DNA of 14,391 nt from Gammaproteobacteria bacterium (GTDB lineage Bacteria; Pseudomonadota; Gammaproteobacteria; UBA6429; Thiohalophilaceae): assembly GCA_024639445.1 (NCBI GenBank), contig JAHEIJ010000023.1:1-14391 (forward strand), given 5' to 3'. The notes beneath the pieces are model-generated. The model was not told where the DNA came from. It ran no database searches and saw only the letters and a program-made list of their open reading frames with translations. This document shows, one piece after another, positions 1 through 8,707 of this stretch (its first letter is position 1; each line of letters opens with the position of its first letter). The position numbers and the translations under genes are program-made.

Positions 1-2511
1 CGGCAAATCCAGGGTGACACCCTGCAAGGAAGATGAAAATGTAATGACGGGTGCTCGTTGTTTACTGCTTTTGCCATGTGGCAGACTCAACAGTCCCTGC
101 CAGTCACTCATACCTTTTACCCGTTCGCCAGCCTTTCCACCAAAACTTTCCAGCAGCTTGGCCGTATCCAGGTGTGCTGTTGCCGTAACATTTGTCACCG
201 CACCAGCATCAATGTGCTCCGTGGTCATGTTAAAGATTGCAGGCTCCCCTAGAATGAACCCTTGAACATCGCGCGCGGTTTCTCCTGCCTCAGTAAACTG
301 CACAATCCCGTTCAGTCCTGTAATATCCAGTTTTTCATCGAGTAAATATAAGGCCCCATTCGAGATCTTAAGTTCACCTTGAAGCCCCATTGGTGCCTGC
401 TCACGCATTTTTTCAGATAACGGGATATGGATCTGAAGTTGTGTGCTGGCCGCACCTTCTATACGCTGCCGTTTAACAAACTTGCCGGCATTGGAAGCCA
501 GCGGGCTTTCAACCAGAAACCGCGCCACATCATTTACTGAACCATTCAATTTGCCCGCGATTTTCAATTCAGGTAAGGCGAAATTGGTAATACTGATATT
601 CGCATTGCTAACCTGGCTGTTGATTAATCTGGCACTGGTTACATCAATCGCCATACCCTTTGATGAAAATTTGACAATAGCATTGGCCTTTTTGAGATGT
701 GGCCAGCCTGCATAGTAGGCCAGTTCCAAATCTTGACTAGTAAAGTCTGCCAGGAATTGACCTTGTTGCTGTTTGAATGGGAAATCACTTAATCGACCAT
801 TAAATATAACACCGCCTTGTGTGACATGCCCCCCCACAATTGCCTGGTCCAACCATTTGACCAGGGGTTCACTCATAATATGGACAGGATAATAAGGGCT
901 AGCCTGACTGGCATTGCCCTCATTAAATGCGACTTGTAGATCAAGATACGGTGAATTACCTGTAGTTGGAACATCAAGCTGAAAACTGCTGACTGTTTTC
1001 AGATCCTGATTAGCAGCACGAATACCATCTGCCAGAAATTGCCAGGCTTGTGGTTGTTTGTACCAATGTAGCACTCCACTCAACTGCTGTAACTTGACAG
1101 GTGCACGAAACAGTTTTGGCGCATCAACCTTTGCGGAACCGGATTGTATATTGAGTTGCCCCTGATCGGCATTCGTCCATACCGTGCCATTGACTCCATT
1201 TAGACCGGGTAACTTGCCGCTTGGTCGGGTCACAAGTTGTTCGAATTCGGCCTGCAGAAAAAACGGCGCGTAAAAGTCATCATTTTTAGTTTTTACCCGC
1301 AAATTCAGCTGATGCACTTCACCCTGTGGTTGCATTTGCTGTAACCGTTCATATTGGGATCGCGGCAAGAACTTGGTTTTCAGCATTAGTTGAGTAATGT
1401 CCTGCAAGCGGAACCGATCTGCCAGTAACTCGATCTCATGGGGCTCATCATCTTCAGAAATACGCTTACGCAGACTGACTCGGCTTACCGGCCAGATTTT
1501 GTTACCGCGTATAACCTGCAAGCTTTCAATGGCCAGCACTTGCTCCCGATCACCTGCTCGATAATCGAAAAAACCACCCAGCATTCTGAAATCGACAGTT
1601 CCTCTTACAAATGGCGCCTTGGCCAGAACTTTATATGCTGTGGCATCACCATTAAGATGCGTGAGACGACCTGCTTGCATCTCCCCCCACAGCTTAACTT
1701 CCAGAATCCCGCTACTTACACCAAAGCCTTTCTTCTTTGGCAGTTCTTTTTGCCATTCGGCCAGGTTGATCCCATCGCCACGCAAGTAGAACTCACCATC
1801 CCAGTTTGCGGGTTGTTGTATATCACCTTGAATATCCAGCACAAACTCAAGCTGGTTACCGAGTTTCGATGGCAATGATATCTTGCCGCCCAGGACATGC
1901 TCATCTCCATTATTTATTAACTTTAAATTAATATTATCGAATTGACGCGTCACACCGCCACGCTGCATGTCCTTCCAAATCACACTACTATTACGCAGGG
2001 CTATATGACCACGACGAAATAACCACTCAGCCAACTCATTAGATTGTCCACCGTTAAGGGGTGTCGCGGTATTTTCAAGTTGCGGAAAGTCGATTCCCTG
2101 AATCCGGATCTTGCCATTTTTCTTGCGCGTAATGCCCAGATTTATCCCTTCAATAATCAACTTTTTCGGTACTACCTTTTCCTCTCGCAATGAAGTCAGG
2201 ATGGCCACACCCAGTTGCGCCTGTTCAAAACTAACCAACTCGGATTTGCCCGTTTTATCCAGCAATCGTACTCGATTAAAAATAAGTGTTGGCGTCATAC
2301 CAACAAAGCGGGCGTCCATTGACTCAATTTTTACGGGATGATCAAGGAAGGCACTGGCAATTTGTTCGATATCCAAATGGTATGCCTTAACGTCAGATAT
2401 CAGAACACGTGCCAGGGAAAACAACACGGCTGCAGTCACAACCAGGGCGGCAACAGAATACAAAACGACGCGGCGTATGCGTTTACGAATGGACAACTTT
2501 TCTGTCATCAT
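1..2511 (-). CDS. yhdP: YhdP-family AsmA-like envelope protein, C-terminus beyond window
   Basis: The frame is open without a stop from the ATG at 2511 to base 1, giving 837 codons; E. coli YhdP is about 1,266 residues, so roughly a third is missing. A second ATG follows at 2508, and no clear Shine-Dalgarno separates them. The N-terminus is MMTEKLSIRKRIRRVVLYSV, a basic stretch and then one hydrophobic helix (about residues 14-37), so the protein is probably inner-membrane anchored with a long periplasmic part. The rest is low-complexity beta-type sequence, with repeated stretches such as 'LTHLNGDATAYKVLAKAPF' that fit the AsmA-like/DUF3971 class. In E. coli, YhdP works with TamB and YdbH in phospholipid transport to the outer membrane. 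It lies 77 bases after rng, the usual gammaproteobacterial neighbour. Assignment rests on architecture plus position. Composition is about 40% GC in sampled lines, lower than leuS. Confidence 0.85.
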   Translation of the reverse strand, partial: MMTEKLSIRKRIRRVVLYSVAALVVTAAVLFSLARVLISDVKAYHLDIEQIASAFLDHPVKIESMDARFVGMTPTLIFNRVRLLDKTGKSELVSFEQAQLGVAILTSLREEKVVPKKLIIEGINLGITRKKNGKIRIQGIDFPQLENTATPLNGGQSNELAEWLFRRGHIALRNSSVIWKDMQRGGVTRQFDNINLKLINNGDEHVLGGKISLPSKLGNQLEFVLDIQGDIQQPANWDGEFYLRGDGINLAEWQKELPKKKGFGVSSGILEVKLWGEMQAGRLTHLNGDATAYKVLAKAPFVRGTVDFRMLGGFFDYRAGDREQVLAIESLQVIRGNKIWPVSRVSLRKRISEDDEPHEIELLADRFRLQDITQLMLKTKFLPRSQYERLQQMQPQGEVHQLNLRVKTKNDDFYAPFFLQAEFEQLVTRPSGKLPGLNGVNGTVWTNADQGQLNIQSGSAKVDAPKLFRAPVKLQQLSGVLHWYKQPQAWQFLADGIRAANQDLKTVSSFQLDVPTTGNSPYLDLQVAFNEGNASQASPYYPVHIMSEPLVKWLDQAIVGGHVTQGGVIFNGRLSDFPFKQQQGQFLADFTSQDLELAYYAGWPHLKKANAIVKFSSKGMAIDVTSARLINSQVSNANISITNFALPELKIAGKLNGSVNDVARFLVESPLASNAGKFVKRQRIEGAASTQLQIHIPLSEKMREQAPMGLQGELKISNGALYLLDEKLDITGLNGIVQFTEAGETARDVQGFILGEPAIFNMTTEHIDAGAVTNVTATAHLDTAKLLESFGGKAGERVKGMSDWQGLLSLPHGKSSKQRAPVITFSSSLQGVTLDLP

Positions 2512-2588
2512 GCCACTGCCGTTGGAATCTTATATAATTTAATCTTTAACGTTAAAAGTCTGATTTTGAATTGACCCTAAGATCCGTT

Positions 2589-4058
2589 TCACATTAATAC
2601 AACGTCAAACTGTTCCTGGATATATTCCGACTCAACCTGGAAACGGATAGGAATACCAATAAACTCCTCCAACTCCGCTACACTGGTAGATTCTTCATCC
2701 AGTAGCATGTCGACAACTGGTTGTGCCGCCAGCACAAGAAACTGTTGCGCCTCGAACTGCCGAGCCTCTCGCATAATCTCGCGAAAAATCTCATAACAAA
2801 CAGTCTCGGCCGTCATTAACGAACCTCGCCCATTACATGTTGGACAAGGTTCACATAGCACATGTTCCAGACTCTCCCGCGTCCTTTTGCGGGTCATCTC
2901 TACTAGTCCCAGAGAGGATACCTCGCTGATATGGGTCTTGGCGTGATCTCGTTCCAGATTCTTCTCCAAAGCTCGTAAAACCTGGCGGCGATGCTCCGGA
3001 TCCAACATATCAATGAAATCGATGATAATAATGCCCCCAAGGTTACGTAACCGCAACTGGCGCACAATCGCCTGGGTTGCCTCCAGGTTGGTCTTGAAAA
3101 TTGTCTCTTCCAGGTTACGGTGACCGACAAATGCCCCGGTATTGACATCAATAGTGGTCATCGCTTCCGTCTGGTCAATAATCAGATAACCGCCTGACTT
3201 CAGAGTTACCTTGCGATCCAGCGCCTTGCGAATTTCATCCTCAATACTATAAATGTCAAAAATTGGTCGTTCACCCGGATAGTATTCAATACAATTTACC
3301 AGTTCAGAAATGAACTTGCTGGCAAACTTATGTACCTTGTTGAAAGTTTCATTTGAGTCAATCCGCACTTTCTCGATAGCAGTACCACTCAAGTCGCGCA
3401 TGGTACGCATCACCAACGGTAAATCCTCGTGGATCAAACTGCCGCTGACATCGGTCTCACTATGTTCCTTGATTGCATTCCAGAGTTTCTGCAGGAATTG
3501 CATATCGCTGTAAATGGCTTCCGCACCAACACCTTCCGCCACAGTTCGAATAATATAACCACCCGGGTCGAATTCACCGGCATACTGGCTTATGATATCT
3601 TTCAGCCGTTGACGTTCCGTTTCATCCTCAAGCTTCTGTGATACCCCGATATGATCAGCGCCGGGCATATACACCAGGTAACGTGATGGAATGGAAACCT
3701 GGGTCGTTAAGCGGGCGCCTTTGGTTCCCATTGGGTCCTTGACCACCTGCACAATAACATCCTGTCCTTCCCGCAACAGTTCCATAATGGTCTCAGTGGA
3801 TCGAATGCCATTCTCCTGCTTTTCGGCTGCGGTCTGCACGATATCCGAGGCATGGAGAAAAGCCGTGCGTTCCAGCCCAATCTCAATAAAGGCGGCCTGC
3901 ATCCCTGGCAAGACACGACTGACCTTCCCCTTATAAACATTACCAACCAGTCCGCGACGCCGGGCGCGTTCTATGTGGACTTCATGTAAAACACCATTTT
4001 CCACATACGCCACCCGCGTTTCCTGCGGTGTAACATTGATCAGTAACTCCTCACTCAT
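2589..4058 (-). CDS. rng: Ribonuclease G
   Basis: This is an RNase E/G-family endoribonuclease. In E. coli it matures the 5' end of 16S rRNA and degrades some mRNAs. The 489-residue length equals E. coli RNase G, and there is no C-terminal degradosome scaffold of the RNase E kind. An S1-like RNA-binding segment lies at about residues 36-120 (GNVYKGKVSRVLPGMQAAFI). The catalytic DNase I-like region carries the two expected metal-binding aspartates: D304 in TTIDVNTGAFVG and D347 in IIIIDFIDM. The zinc-link motif CPTCNGRG follows, with C405 and C408. The ATG at 4058 gives the normal family N-terminus MSEELLINVTPQETRVA; the ribosome-binding site is weak. It sits between maf and yhdP, as in E. coli. 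Confidence 0.97.
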   Translation of the reverse strand: MSEELLINVTPQETRVAYVENGVLHEVHIERARRRGLVGNVYKGKVSRVLPGMQAAFIEIGLERTAFLHASDIVQTAAEKQENGIRSTETIMELLREGQDVIVQVVKDPMGTKGARLTTQVSIPSRYLVYMPGADHIGVSQKLEDETERQRLKDIISQYAGEFDPGGYIIRTVAEGVGAEAIYSDMQFLQKLWNAIKEHSETDVSGSLIHEDLPLVMRTMRDLSGTAIEKVRIDSNETFNKVHKFASKFISELVNCIEYYPGERPIFDIYSIEDEIRKALDRKVTLKSGGYLIIDQTEAMTTIDVNTGAFVGHRNLEETIFKTNLEATQAIVRQLRLRNLGGIIIIDFIDMLDPEHRRQVLRALEKNLERDHAKTHISEVSSLGLVEMTRKRTRESLEHVLCEPCPTCNGRGSLMTAETVCYEIFREIMREARQFEAQQFLVLAAQPVVDMLLDEESTSVAELEEFIGIPIRFQVESEYIQEQFDVVLM

Positions 4059-4161
4059 TATTGGCCAGGCCCTTGTAAATTAAATTAGCGTAAAGCCCAG
4101 ATCACCACACAACAGGAATACGTGTTACGTGACCTGAATCACTGTGTTTTAATTAACATTA

Positions 4162-4175
4162 TTCTTAATTAAGAA
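4162..4175. repeat. 14-bp perfect AT-rich palindrome upstream of rng
   Basis: TTCTTAATTAAGAA is a perfect palindrome in the 155-base gap between maf and rng. A related partial match, TTAATTAA, lies just beside it at 4149-4156. The site is about 105 bases upstream of the rng start, so it could be an operator or simply part of an AT-rich promoter region. AT-rich palindromes also arise by chance, and no partner regulator is visible here. Confidence 0.3.
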
Positions 4176-4213
4176 AACAACTCTCGATACATTTCTTTCC
4201 TTAACCATACCAG

Positions 4214-4801
4214 TTATGGCAATGATTTGATGCCAAATTCAGTCAATAGCCCGGCTGTTTCATACAATGGCAGTCCCATCACGCCGGAATAACTGCCCTG
4301 CAATTCTTGAATAAACATGGCAGCCCGACCCTGTATAGCATAAGCCCCTGCTTTATCCTGACATTCACCACTACTCCAGTAGGCATTGATTTGTTCACGG
4401 CTTAAACTATCAAAAGTTACCTGACTGGTATTGGTCCTGATTGCTTCATGACCCGCTACCAGCGCGACCGCTGATATTACTTGATGCTCGCGTCCTGACA
4501 GGCTGGTTAACATAGCAAGCGCATCATCCTTGTTCGCAGGCTTACCGAGAATACAGCCATCAACCACCACCGCCGTATCTGCACCTAACACGGGATGCGG
4601 ATCATGAGATGCAAGCAACTGTTTACCGGCACGCGCTTTCTCAAGTGCCACACGTTGTACGAAGTCCTGGGGTTTCTCACCCGCTGCTGGAACTTCAGGG
4701 ACAGTTACCTTCAACAACTCAAACCGGACACCGATTTGGGTTAATAATTCCTGCCGTCGCGGTGACGCCGACGCCAGGTAAATATCGAATGATGCTGACA
4801 T
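4214..4801 (-). CDS. maf: Maf/YhdE-type nucleoside triphosphate pyrophosphatase
   Basis: Maf-family enzymes hydrolyse nucleoside triphosphates to the monophosphate and pyrophosphate; the YhdE subgroup prefers dTTP and UTP and may also clear modified pyrimidine nucleotides. At 195 residues the length is normal. Motifs in order: LASASPRRQELL (residues 9-20, phosphate-binding SxSPRR), VLGADT (71-76, with the general-base aspartate D75), GKPANKDDALAML (86-98), and SGREHQVISAVAL (102-114). The C-terminal block AGAYAIQGRA then MGLPLYETAGLL is typical of the YhdE branch. It starts at the ATG at 4801 without a clear Shine-Dalgarno. It lies between rlmH (72 bases before) and rng (155 bases after), the common order in this class. 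Substrate preference is inferred from the subgroup and not proven here. Confidence 0.95.
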   Translation of the reverse strand: MSASFDIYLASASPRRQELLTQIGVRFELLKVTVPEVPAAGEKPQDFVQRVALEKARAGKQLLASHDPHPVLGADTAVVVDGCILGKPANKDDALAMLTSLSGREHQVISAVALVAGHEAIRTNTSQVTFDSLSREQINAYWSSGECQDKAGAYAIQGRAAMFIQELQGSYSGVMGLPLYETAGLLTEFGIKSLP

Positions 4802-4874
4802 AAAATAAATCGCTTAAGCGGCTTTACAAACTTCTTTAATTCTATTTACATTAAACAACATCTTGCAGGAGCAA

Positions 4875-5342
4875 CTATTTGTGGTAGGGGTGGTGTTTCA
4901 AAATCGTTGTTGCCCGATAGAGCTGCTCCGCCACAATGATTCGAACCAATGGATGGGGAAAGGTTAGTGGTGATAGTGACCAACTACGCTCGGCCTTTTC
5001 TCGACAGGCCGTGGCCAGTCCATCAGGGCCACCTACCAGCAACGCAATGTCACGACCTTCATGCATCCAGTCACCAAGTTGTTGTGCTAACTCCTCGGTA
5101 CGCCATTGCCGCCCGGCCACATCCAATGCCACCACCAGCACGTTTTTTGGCAAAGCCTCCAACATGCGTTCGCCTTCCTGGCGGACCAGGCGTTTAATGT
5201 CCGCGGCCTTGGTTCGTTTGGCGGGAGGAATTTCGATTAGGTTCAGTCGACATTCCGACGGCATCCGACGGGCAAATTCATCATAACCCTGAACTACCCA
5301 TGTTGGCATGCGGTTACCCACCGCAATCAAATGGATTTGCAT
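4875..5342 (-). CDS. rlmH: 23S rRNA pseudouridine-1915 N3-methyltransferase
   Basis: RlmH is a SPOUT-class, S-adenosylmethionine-dependent enzyme that methylates N3 of pseudouridine 1915 in helix 69 of 23S rRNA, acting on assembled 70S ribosomes. The 155-residue length matches E. coli RlmH. Recognisable blocks are the N-terminus MQIHLIAVGNRMPTWV, the cofactor-pocket segment LLVGGPDGL (about 101-109), and the C-terminal knot SLSPLTFPHPLVRIIVAEQL. It begins with ATG 14 bases after rsfS, with no strong ribosome-binding site, so coupling to rsfS translation is likely. The rsfS-rlmH pair is conserved across many bacteria. Confidence 0.97.
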   Translation of the reverse strand: MQIHLIAVGNRMPTWVVQGYDEFARRMPSECRLNLIEIPPAKRTKAADIKRLVRQEGERMLEALPKNVLVVALDVAGRQWRTEELAQQLGDWMHEGRDIALLVGGPDGLATACREKAERSWSLSPLTFPHPLVRIIVAEQLYRATTILKHHPYHK

Positions 5343-5356
5343 CGCCGTCGATGTGC

Positions 5357-5710
5357 TTACTGGTGCTTATGCACCGCTGCAGGGCTATCCTCACCCCAGA
5401 GTTTTTCCAGGTTATAGAAATCGCGCACAGCCGGTTGCATCACATGAATTACGATGTCACCCAGATCGACCAGGGCCCATTCACCATGTACTTCACCTTC
5501 AACGCCCAGGGGTTGAACTCCGGCATGCTTGGCTTTCTCGATGATATTATCCGCCAATGCCTTGACCTGCCGAGCCGTGTTGCCGCTGGCGATGATCATG
5601 ATATCGGTAACACTCGATTTGTCCTGCACATCAAATACACGTATATCAACACCTTTAACATCTTCAATTGCATTGACAACCAGATCTCGTAATTGTTCTC
5701 TATTCAACAT
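5357..5710 (-). CDS. rsfS: Ribosomal silencing factor RsfS
   Basis: RsfS (DUF143/Iojap family) binds large-subunit protein uL14 and blocks subunit joining, damping translation in poor conditions. I chose the ATG at 5710 (117 residues, N-terminus MLNREQLRDLVVNAIEDVKG). A TTG three codons upstream at 5719 is also open, but the ATG aligns with the family start and has GGAA just before it. Family signatures are VFDVQDKSSVTDIMIIASG, GVEGEVHGEWALVDLGDIVI and the terminal YNLEKLWG. E. coli RsfS is about 105 residues, so this protein carries a short C-terminal tail after the LEKLW block. It begins 10 bases after nadD and precedes rlmH. Confidence 0.96.
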   Translation of the reverse strand: MLNREQLRDLVVNAIEDVKGVDIRVFDVQDKSSVTDIMIIASGNTARQVKALADNIIEKAKHAGVQPLGVEGEVHGEWALVDLGDIVIHVMQPAVRDFYNLEKLWGEDSPAAVHKHQ

Positions 5711-5720
5711 AATTTCCAAA

Positions 5721-6347
5721 TTACCTGTATAACTTTTGCATTTTAATCATTTCATAAACCGGATCCGGTAACAGATAGCGGATATCCTGCCCGGCACGAA
5801 TTTTCTCACGTATGCTTGTGGCTGAGATATCAAGCTGCGTCACGGGAACAAACACCAGGCCACCCGCTGCTTGTTCTGACAACTGTTCAAATGCCATCTC
5901 GTGCTGCTTCACCAGGCTATGCAACGCCTCGGCAAGATCATCATGGTTCCAGCCCGGCCGATGGGTAATGACCAAATGTGACAATTCAATCAGCCTGGAC
6001 CACTGATGCCAGTCAGGCAATCCCAGAAACGCGTCGTAACCGAGAATCAAATACAGCGATACCTGGCCGACTTCTGCACGCAGTGAAGCCAGGGTATCTA
6101 CCATATAAGAAGGGCCTTCGCGCCGAATTTCCCGCTCATCAACCACAAAGCCGGGCTGATCCTCGATGGCGGCCCGCAACATTGACAGCCGCTGGGGGGA
6201 GGTGGCATAGGGCATTTCACGATGGGGCGGCTGGCCTGCAGGGATAAATCGCACTTCATTTAGCCCCAGCACCTGCTGCACTTCCAGCGCGGGACGCAGG
6301 TGGCCGAAATGCACCGGGTCAAAGGTCCCACCGAAGATGCCTATCAT
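5721..6347 (-). CDS. nadD: Nicotinate-nucleotide adenylyltransferase
   Basis: NadD joins ATP and nicotinate mononucleotide to form deamido-NAD and pyrophosphate, a late essential step of NAD synthesis. The protein has 208 residues, the usual size. The nucleotidyltransferase signature GGTFDPVHFGHL is at residues 6-17 (with the HxGH element), and the second ATP-binding motif ISATSIREK begins near residue 174. The ATG at 6347 has AGG five bases upstream and places the signature at the normal distance from the start. It stands between proA and rsfS, and nadD-rsfS linkage is widespread. GC content changes inside this gene: the upstream end is about 62% in a sampled line, the downstream half about 50%. 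Confidence 0.97.
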   Translation of the reverse strand: MIGIFGGTFDPVHFGHLRPALEVQQVLGLNEVRFIPAGQPPHREMPYATSPQRLSMLRAAIEDQPGFVVDEREIRREGPSYMVDTLASLRAEVGQVSLYLILGYDAFLGLPDWHQWSRLIELSHLVITHRPGWNHDDLAEALHSLVKQHEMAFEQLSEQAAGGLVFVPVTQLDISATSIREKIRAGQDIRYLLPDPVYEMIKMQKLYR

Positions 6348-6360
6348 GCCGCCTGGCCGA

Positions 6361-6379
6361 GGTGGTCTAATTGGCCACC
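6361..6379 (-). other. Short hairpin in the proA-nadD gap
   Basis: GGTGGTC and GGCCACC can pair over seven bases, with one G-U, around a five-base loop. The hairpin lies just upstream of nadD. No U-tract follows it in the direction of transcription, so it is not a typical terminator. It could mark RNA processing or slow nadD translation, or it may be chance in a GC-rich gap. Confidence 0.25.
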
Positions 6380-6395
6380 GTCCACGTAAAACCGC

Positions 6396-7664
6396 TTACT
6401 CTCGAATATGACCATCACCTAACACGATATATTTCTGCGAAGTGAGACCTTCAAGTCCGACGGGGCCGCGAACATGAATTTTATCGGTACTGATGCCGAT
6501 TTCGGCTCCGAGTCCATATTCGAACCCGTCGGCGAAACGAGTCGAAACATTCACCATAACCGAACTGGCATCCACTTCCGCCAGAAATCGGCGGGCCCGC
6601 TGCAGATCCTCGGTCATAATGGACTCGGTATGACCGGAGCCATGCTGATGAATATGCTCGATCGCGGCGGTCAGATCCTCCACCACGCGAATGGACAGGA
6701 TCGGCGCAAGGTATTCTGTATCCCAGTCCCCCGCACTGGCGGCATTACAATCCTTGAGAATGGCACAGGTCGCCTCATCACCCCGCAATTCCACGCCCTT
6801 GTCCTGGTATAGCCTGGCCAGTTGCGGCAATACCTGCTCGGCCACCTGCTCATTCACCAGCAAGGTTTCCATGGTATTGCAGGTGCCGTAGCGCTGGGTT
6901 TTGGCGTTCACGGCCACCTTGATGGCTTTGTCGAGATCCGCCTTGTCATCGATGTAAACATGGCAAACCCCGTGCAAATGTTTGATCACTGGCACCGTCG
7001 CATCCTGACTAATACGTTCAATGAGTCCCTTGCCACCCCGTGGGACGATCACATCGACATATTGCGCCATGGTAATGAGTTCTCCCACCGCGGCCCGATC
7101 GGTGGTTTCCACCACCTGCACCACTTCAACCGGCATGCCGGCCGCTTTCAGGCCCTCATGGATACAATCCGCAATCGCCTGGTTCGAATGCAGGGCTTCC
7201 GAGCCGCCGCGCAATATCGCCGCATTGCCCGACTTGAGACACAGGGCGGCGGCATCCGCCGTCACATTGGGACGGGACTCATAAATAATGCCGATCACAC
7301 CGAGCGGGACCCGCATCTTGCCCACCTGGATTCCCGAAGGGCGGTAATTCATATCGGTGATTTCCCCGACCGGATCCGGCAAGGCCGCAATCTGACCTAA
7401 GCCATCTGCCATGGCGGCGATGCGTTGCGAATTCAATTCCAATCGATCCAGCAGGGCGGCATCCAGTCCCTGGGCGGCACCCGCCTCCATGTCTTTACGG
7501 TTTTCGGCCAACAGCTCGGCCTCGCGGGCCACAATGGCCTCCGCCGTGGCAAGCAACGCCTTGTTTTTCGGCCCGGTCGGGGTCCGAACCAACACCCGTG
7601 CGGCCTGGCGGGCCTGTTGCCCCACCTGTTGCATGTACTGTTTTACGTCGACTTTAGCGTCCAT
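6396..7664 (-). CDS. proA: Gamma-glutamyl phosphate reductase
   Basis: ProA reduces gamma-glutamyl phosphate with NADPH to glutamate-5-semialdehyde, the second step of proline synthesis from glutamate. The 422-residue protein is full length for the aldehyde-dehydrogenase-like family. The catalytic cysteine is C262 in QRYGTCNTMETLLV. Other family blocks are VPLGVIGIIYESRPNVTADA (119-138), LKSGNAAILRGG (143-154), and the C-terminal FADGFEYGLGAEIGIS. It starts at the ATG at 7664, 14 bases after holA. proB is not in this window, so the two proline genes are not adjacent here. proA between holA and nadD is an order seen in other gammaproteobacteria, including pseudomonads. Confidence 0.97.
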   Translation of the reverse strand: MDAKVDVKQYMQQVGQQARQAARVLVRTPTGPKNKALLATAEAIVAREAELLAENRKDMEAGAAQGLDAALLDRLELNSQRIAAMADGLGQIAALPDPVGEITDMNYRPSGIQVGKMRVPLGVIGIIYESRPNVTADAAALCLKSGNAAILRGGSEALHSNQAIADCIHEGLKAAGMPVEVVQVVETTDRAAVGELITMAQYVDVIVPRGGKGLIERISQDATVPVIKHLHGVCHVYIDDKADLDKAIKVAVNAKTQRYGTCNTMETLLVNEQVAEQVLPQLARLYQDKGVELRGDEATCAILKDCNAASAGDWDTEYLAPILSIRVVEDLTAAIEHIHQHGSGHTESIMTEDLQRARRFLAEVDASSVMVNVSTRFADGFEYGLGAEIGISTDKIHVRGPVGLEGLTSQKYIVLGDGHIRE

Positions 7665-7678
7665 CCTGTTTCACTCTT

Positions 7679-8707
7679 TCAAGCGCTGGCCGCCTTGAAT
7701 AACGGCGCACCAGCAATTTTCAGGCTCAATTGTAACAATTCATCCCACGGCTTGCCCGCTGCCTGGCCCTTGATTACCCGTTCTATTTCACCCACCTGCC
7801 ACAACAGGCCTTGCCAGCGTTTTAGCGGATAGCGCTGCAGCGCCGCCTGCACCGGGGGTTTACGCTTGTCCCACACCCGGTACTGGCCCAGTACCTGGCC
7901 CATCGTCTGCCCCTGTTGCAGGGCGCGACTCATGCCGGTCAGGCTGCGAAGTTCGCGTCCCAGGGCCCACAACACCAGCACCGGCTCCACCCCTTCACTG
8001 CGCAGACCATACAAAATACGCACGGCCCGCTCGGCTTCACCCAGCAGCGCCGTGTCTACCAGGGTAAAAACATCGAAACGGGCACTGTCGGACACGGCCG
8101 CGGCAACCTGCTCGGCATCCACGCTACCGCCACCGGTCAACAGGCGGAGCTTTTCCAGTTCCTGATCCGCCGCCAGCAGGTTGCCTTCCACCCGATCGGC
8201 CAGCATGGCGAGGGCCTCGGGACTGGGCTGCATATCCCGCAGTTGCATGCGTTGTTTAATCCAGACAGGTAGCTGCTTCGGTTCGACCGGCCAGACCTGC
8301 ACCACCACGCCGGCCTGCTCCAGCGCCTTGAACCACTTGGTATTCTGTTGCGCTTTCTCCAGCTTGCCGGCGACCACCAGCAAGATGGTATCAGTGGGCG
8401 GGTTGTCGCAATATCGCACCAGGGCCTTGCCCCCCGCATCACCCGGCTTGCCCGTGGGCAGGCGCAATTCCAACAGGCGCTTTTCGGCAAACAGCGAAAG
8501 CGCATCGGCCGCGGCACTTAACTGTTGCCAGTCAAAACTGCGATCCACGTACATGATTTCCCGATCGCTATGGCCCTGCGCCTGCGCACCCTTACGGATC
8601 GCGTTGCTGACCTGCTCCAGCTGAAACGGTTCATCCCCGGAGATCAAGTAAACCGGCGCCAGTTCCTGCTCGAGCTGGGGTTGAATTTGCTCAGGACGCA
8701 GGCGCAC
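7679..8707 (-). CDS. holA: DNA polymerase III delta subunit
   Basis: HolA (delta) is the clamp-loader subunit that opens the beta sliding clamp. I place the start at the GTG at 8707, giving 342 residues against 343 in E. coli, with N-terminus VRLRPEQIQPQLEQ followed by the family block LAPVYLISGDEPFQLEQV. AAGG lies nine bases upstream. The frame stays open further upstream to 8851, but that extra part overlaps the lptE coding region and has no family resemblance. The start lies inside the end of lptE, overlapping it by 17 bases, which suggests translational coupling. The C-terminal region (YPLKRWQGLLWQVGEIERVI) matches the oligomerisation domain of the family. Confidence 0.95.
   Translation of the reverse strand: MRLRPEQIQPQLEQELAPVYLISGDEPFQLEQVSNAIRKGAQAQGHSDREIMYVDRSFDWQQLSAAADALSLFAEKRLLELRLPTGKPGDAGGKALVRYCDNPPTDTILLVVAGKLEKAQQNTKWFKALEQAGVVVQVWPVEPKQLPVWIKQRMQLRDMQPSPEALAMLADRVEGNLLAADQELEKLRLLTGGGSVDAEQVAAAVSDSARFDVFTLVDTALLGEAERAVRILYGLRSEGVEPVLVLWALGRELRSLTGMSRALQQGQTMGQVLGQYRVWDKRKPPVQAALQRYPLKRWQGLLWQVGEIERVIKGQAAGKPWDELLQLSLKIAGAPLFKAASA

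Noticed and set aside
4811..4820. CGCTTAAGCG palindrome before maf
   Set aside because: Only ten bases, close to the maf start and without a proper U-tract; too weak to call a terminator or operator.
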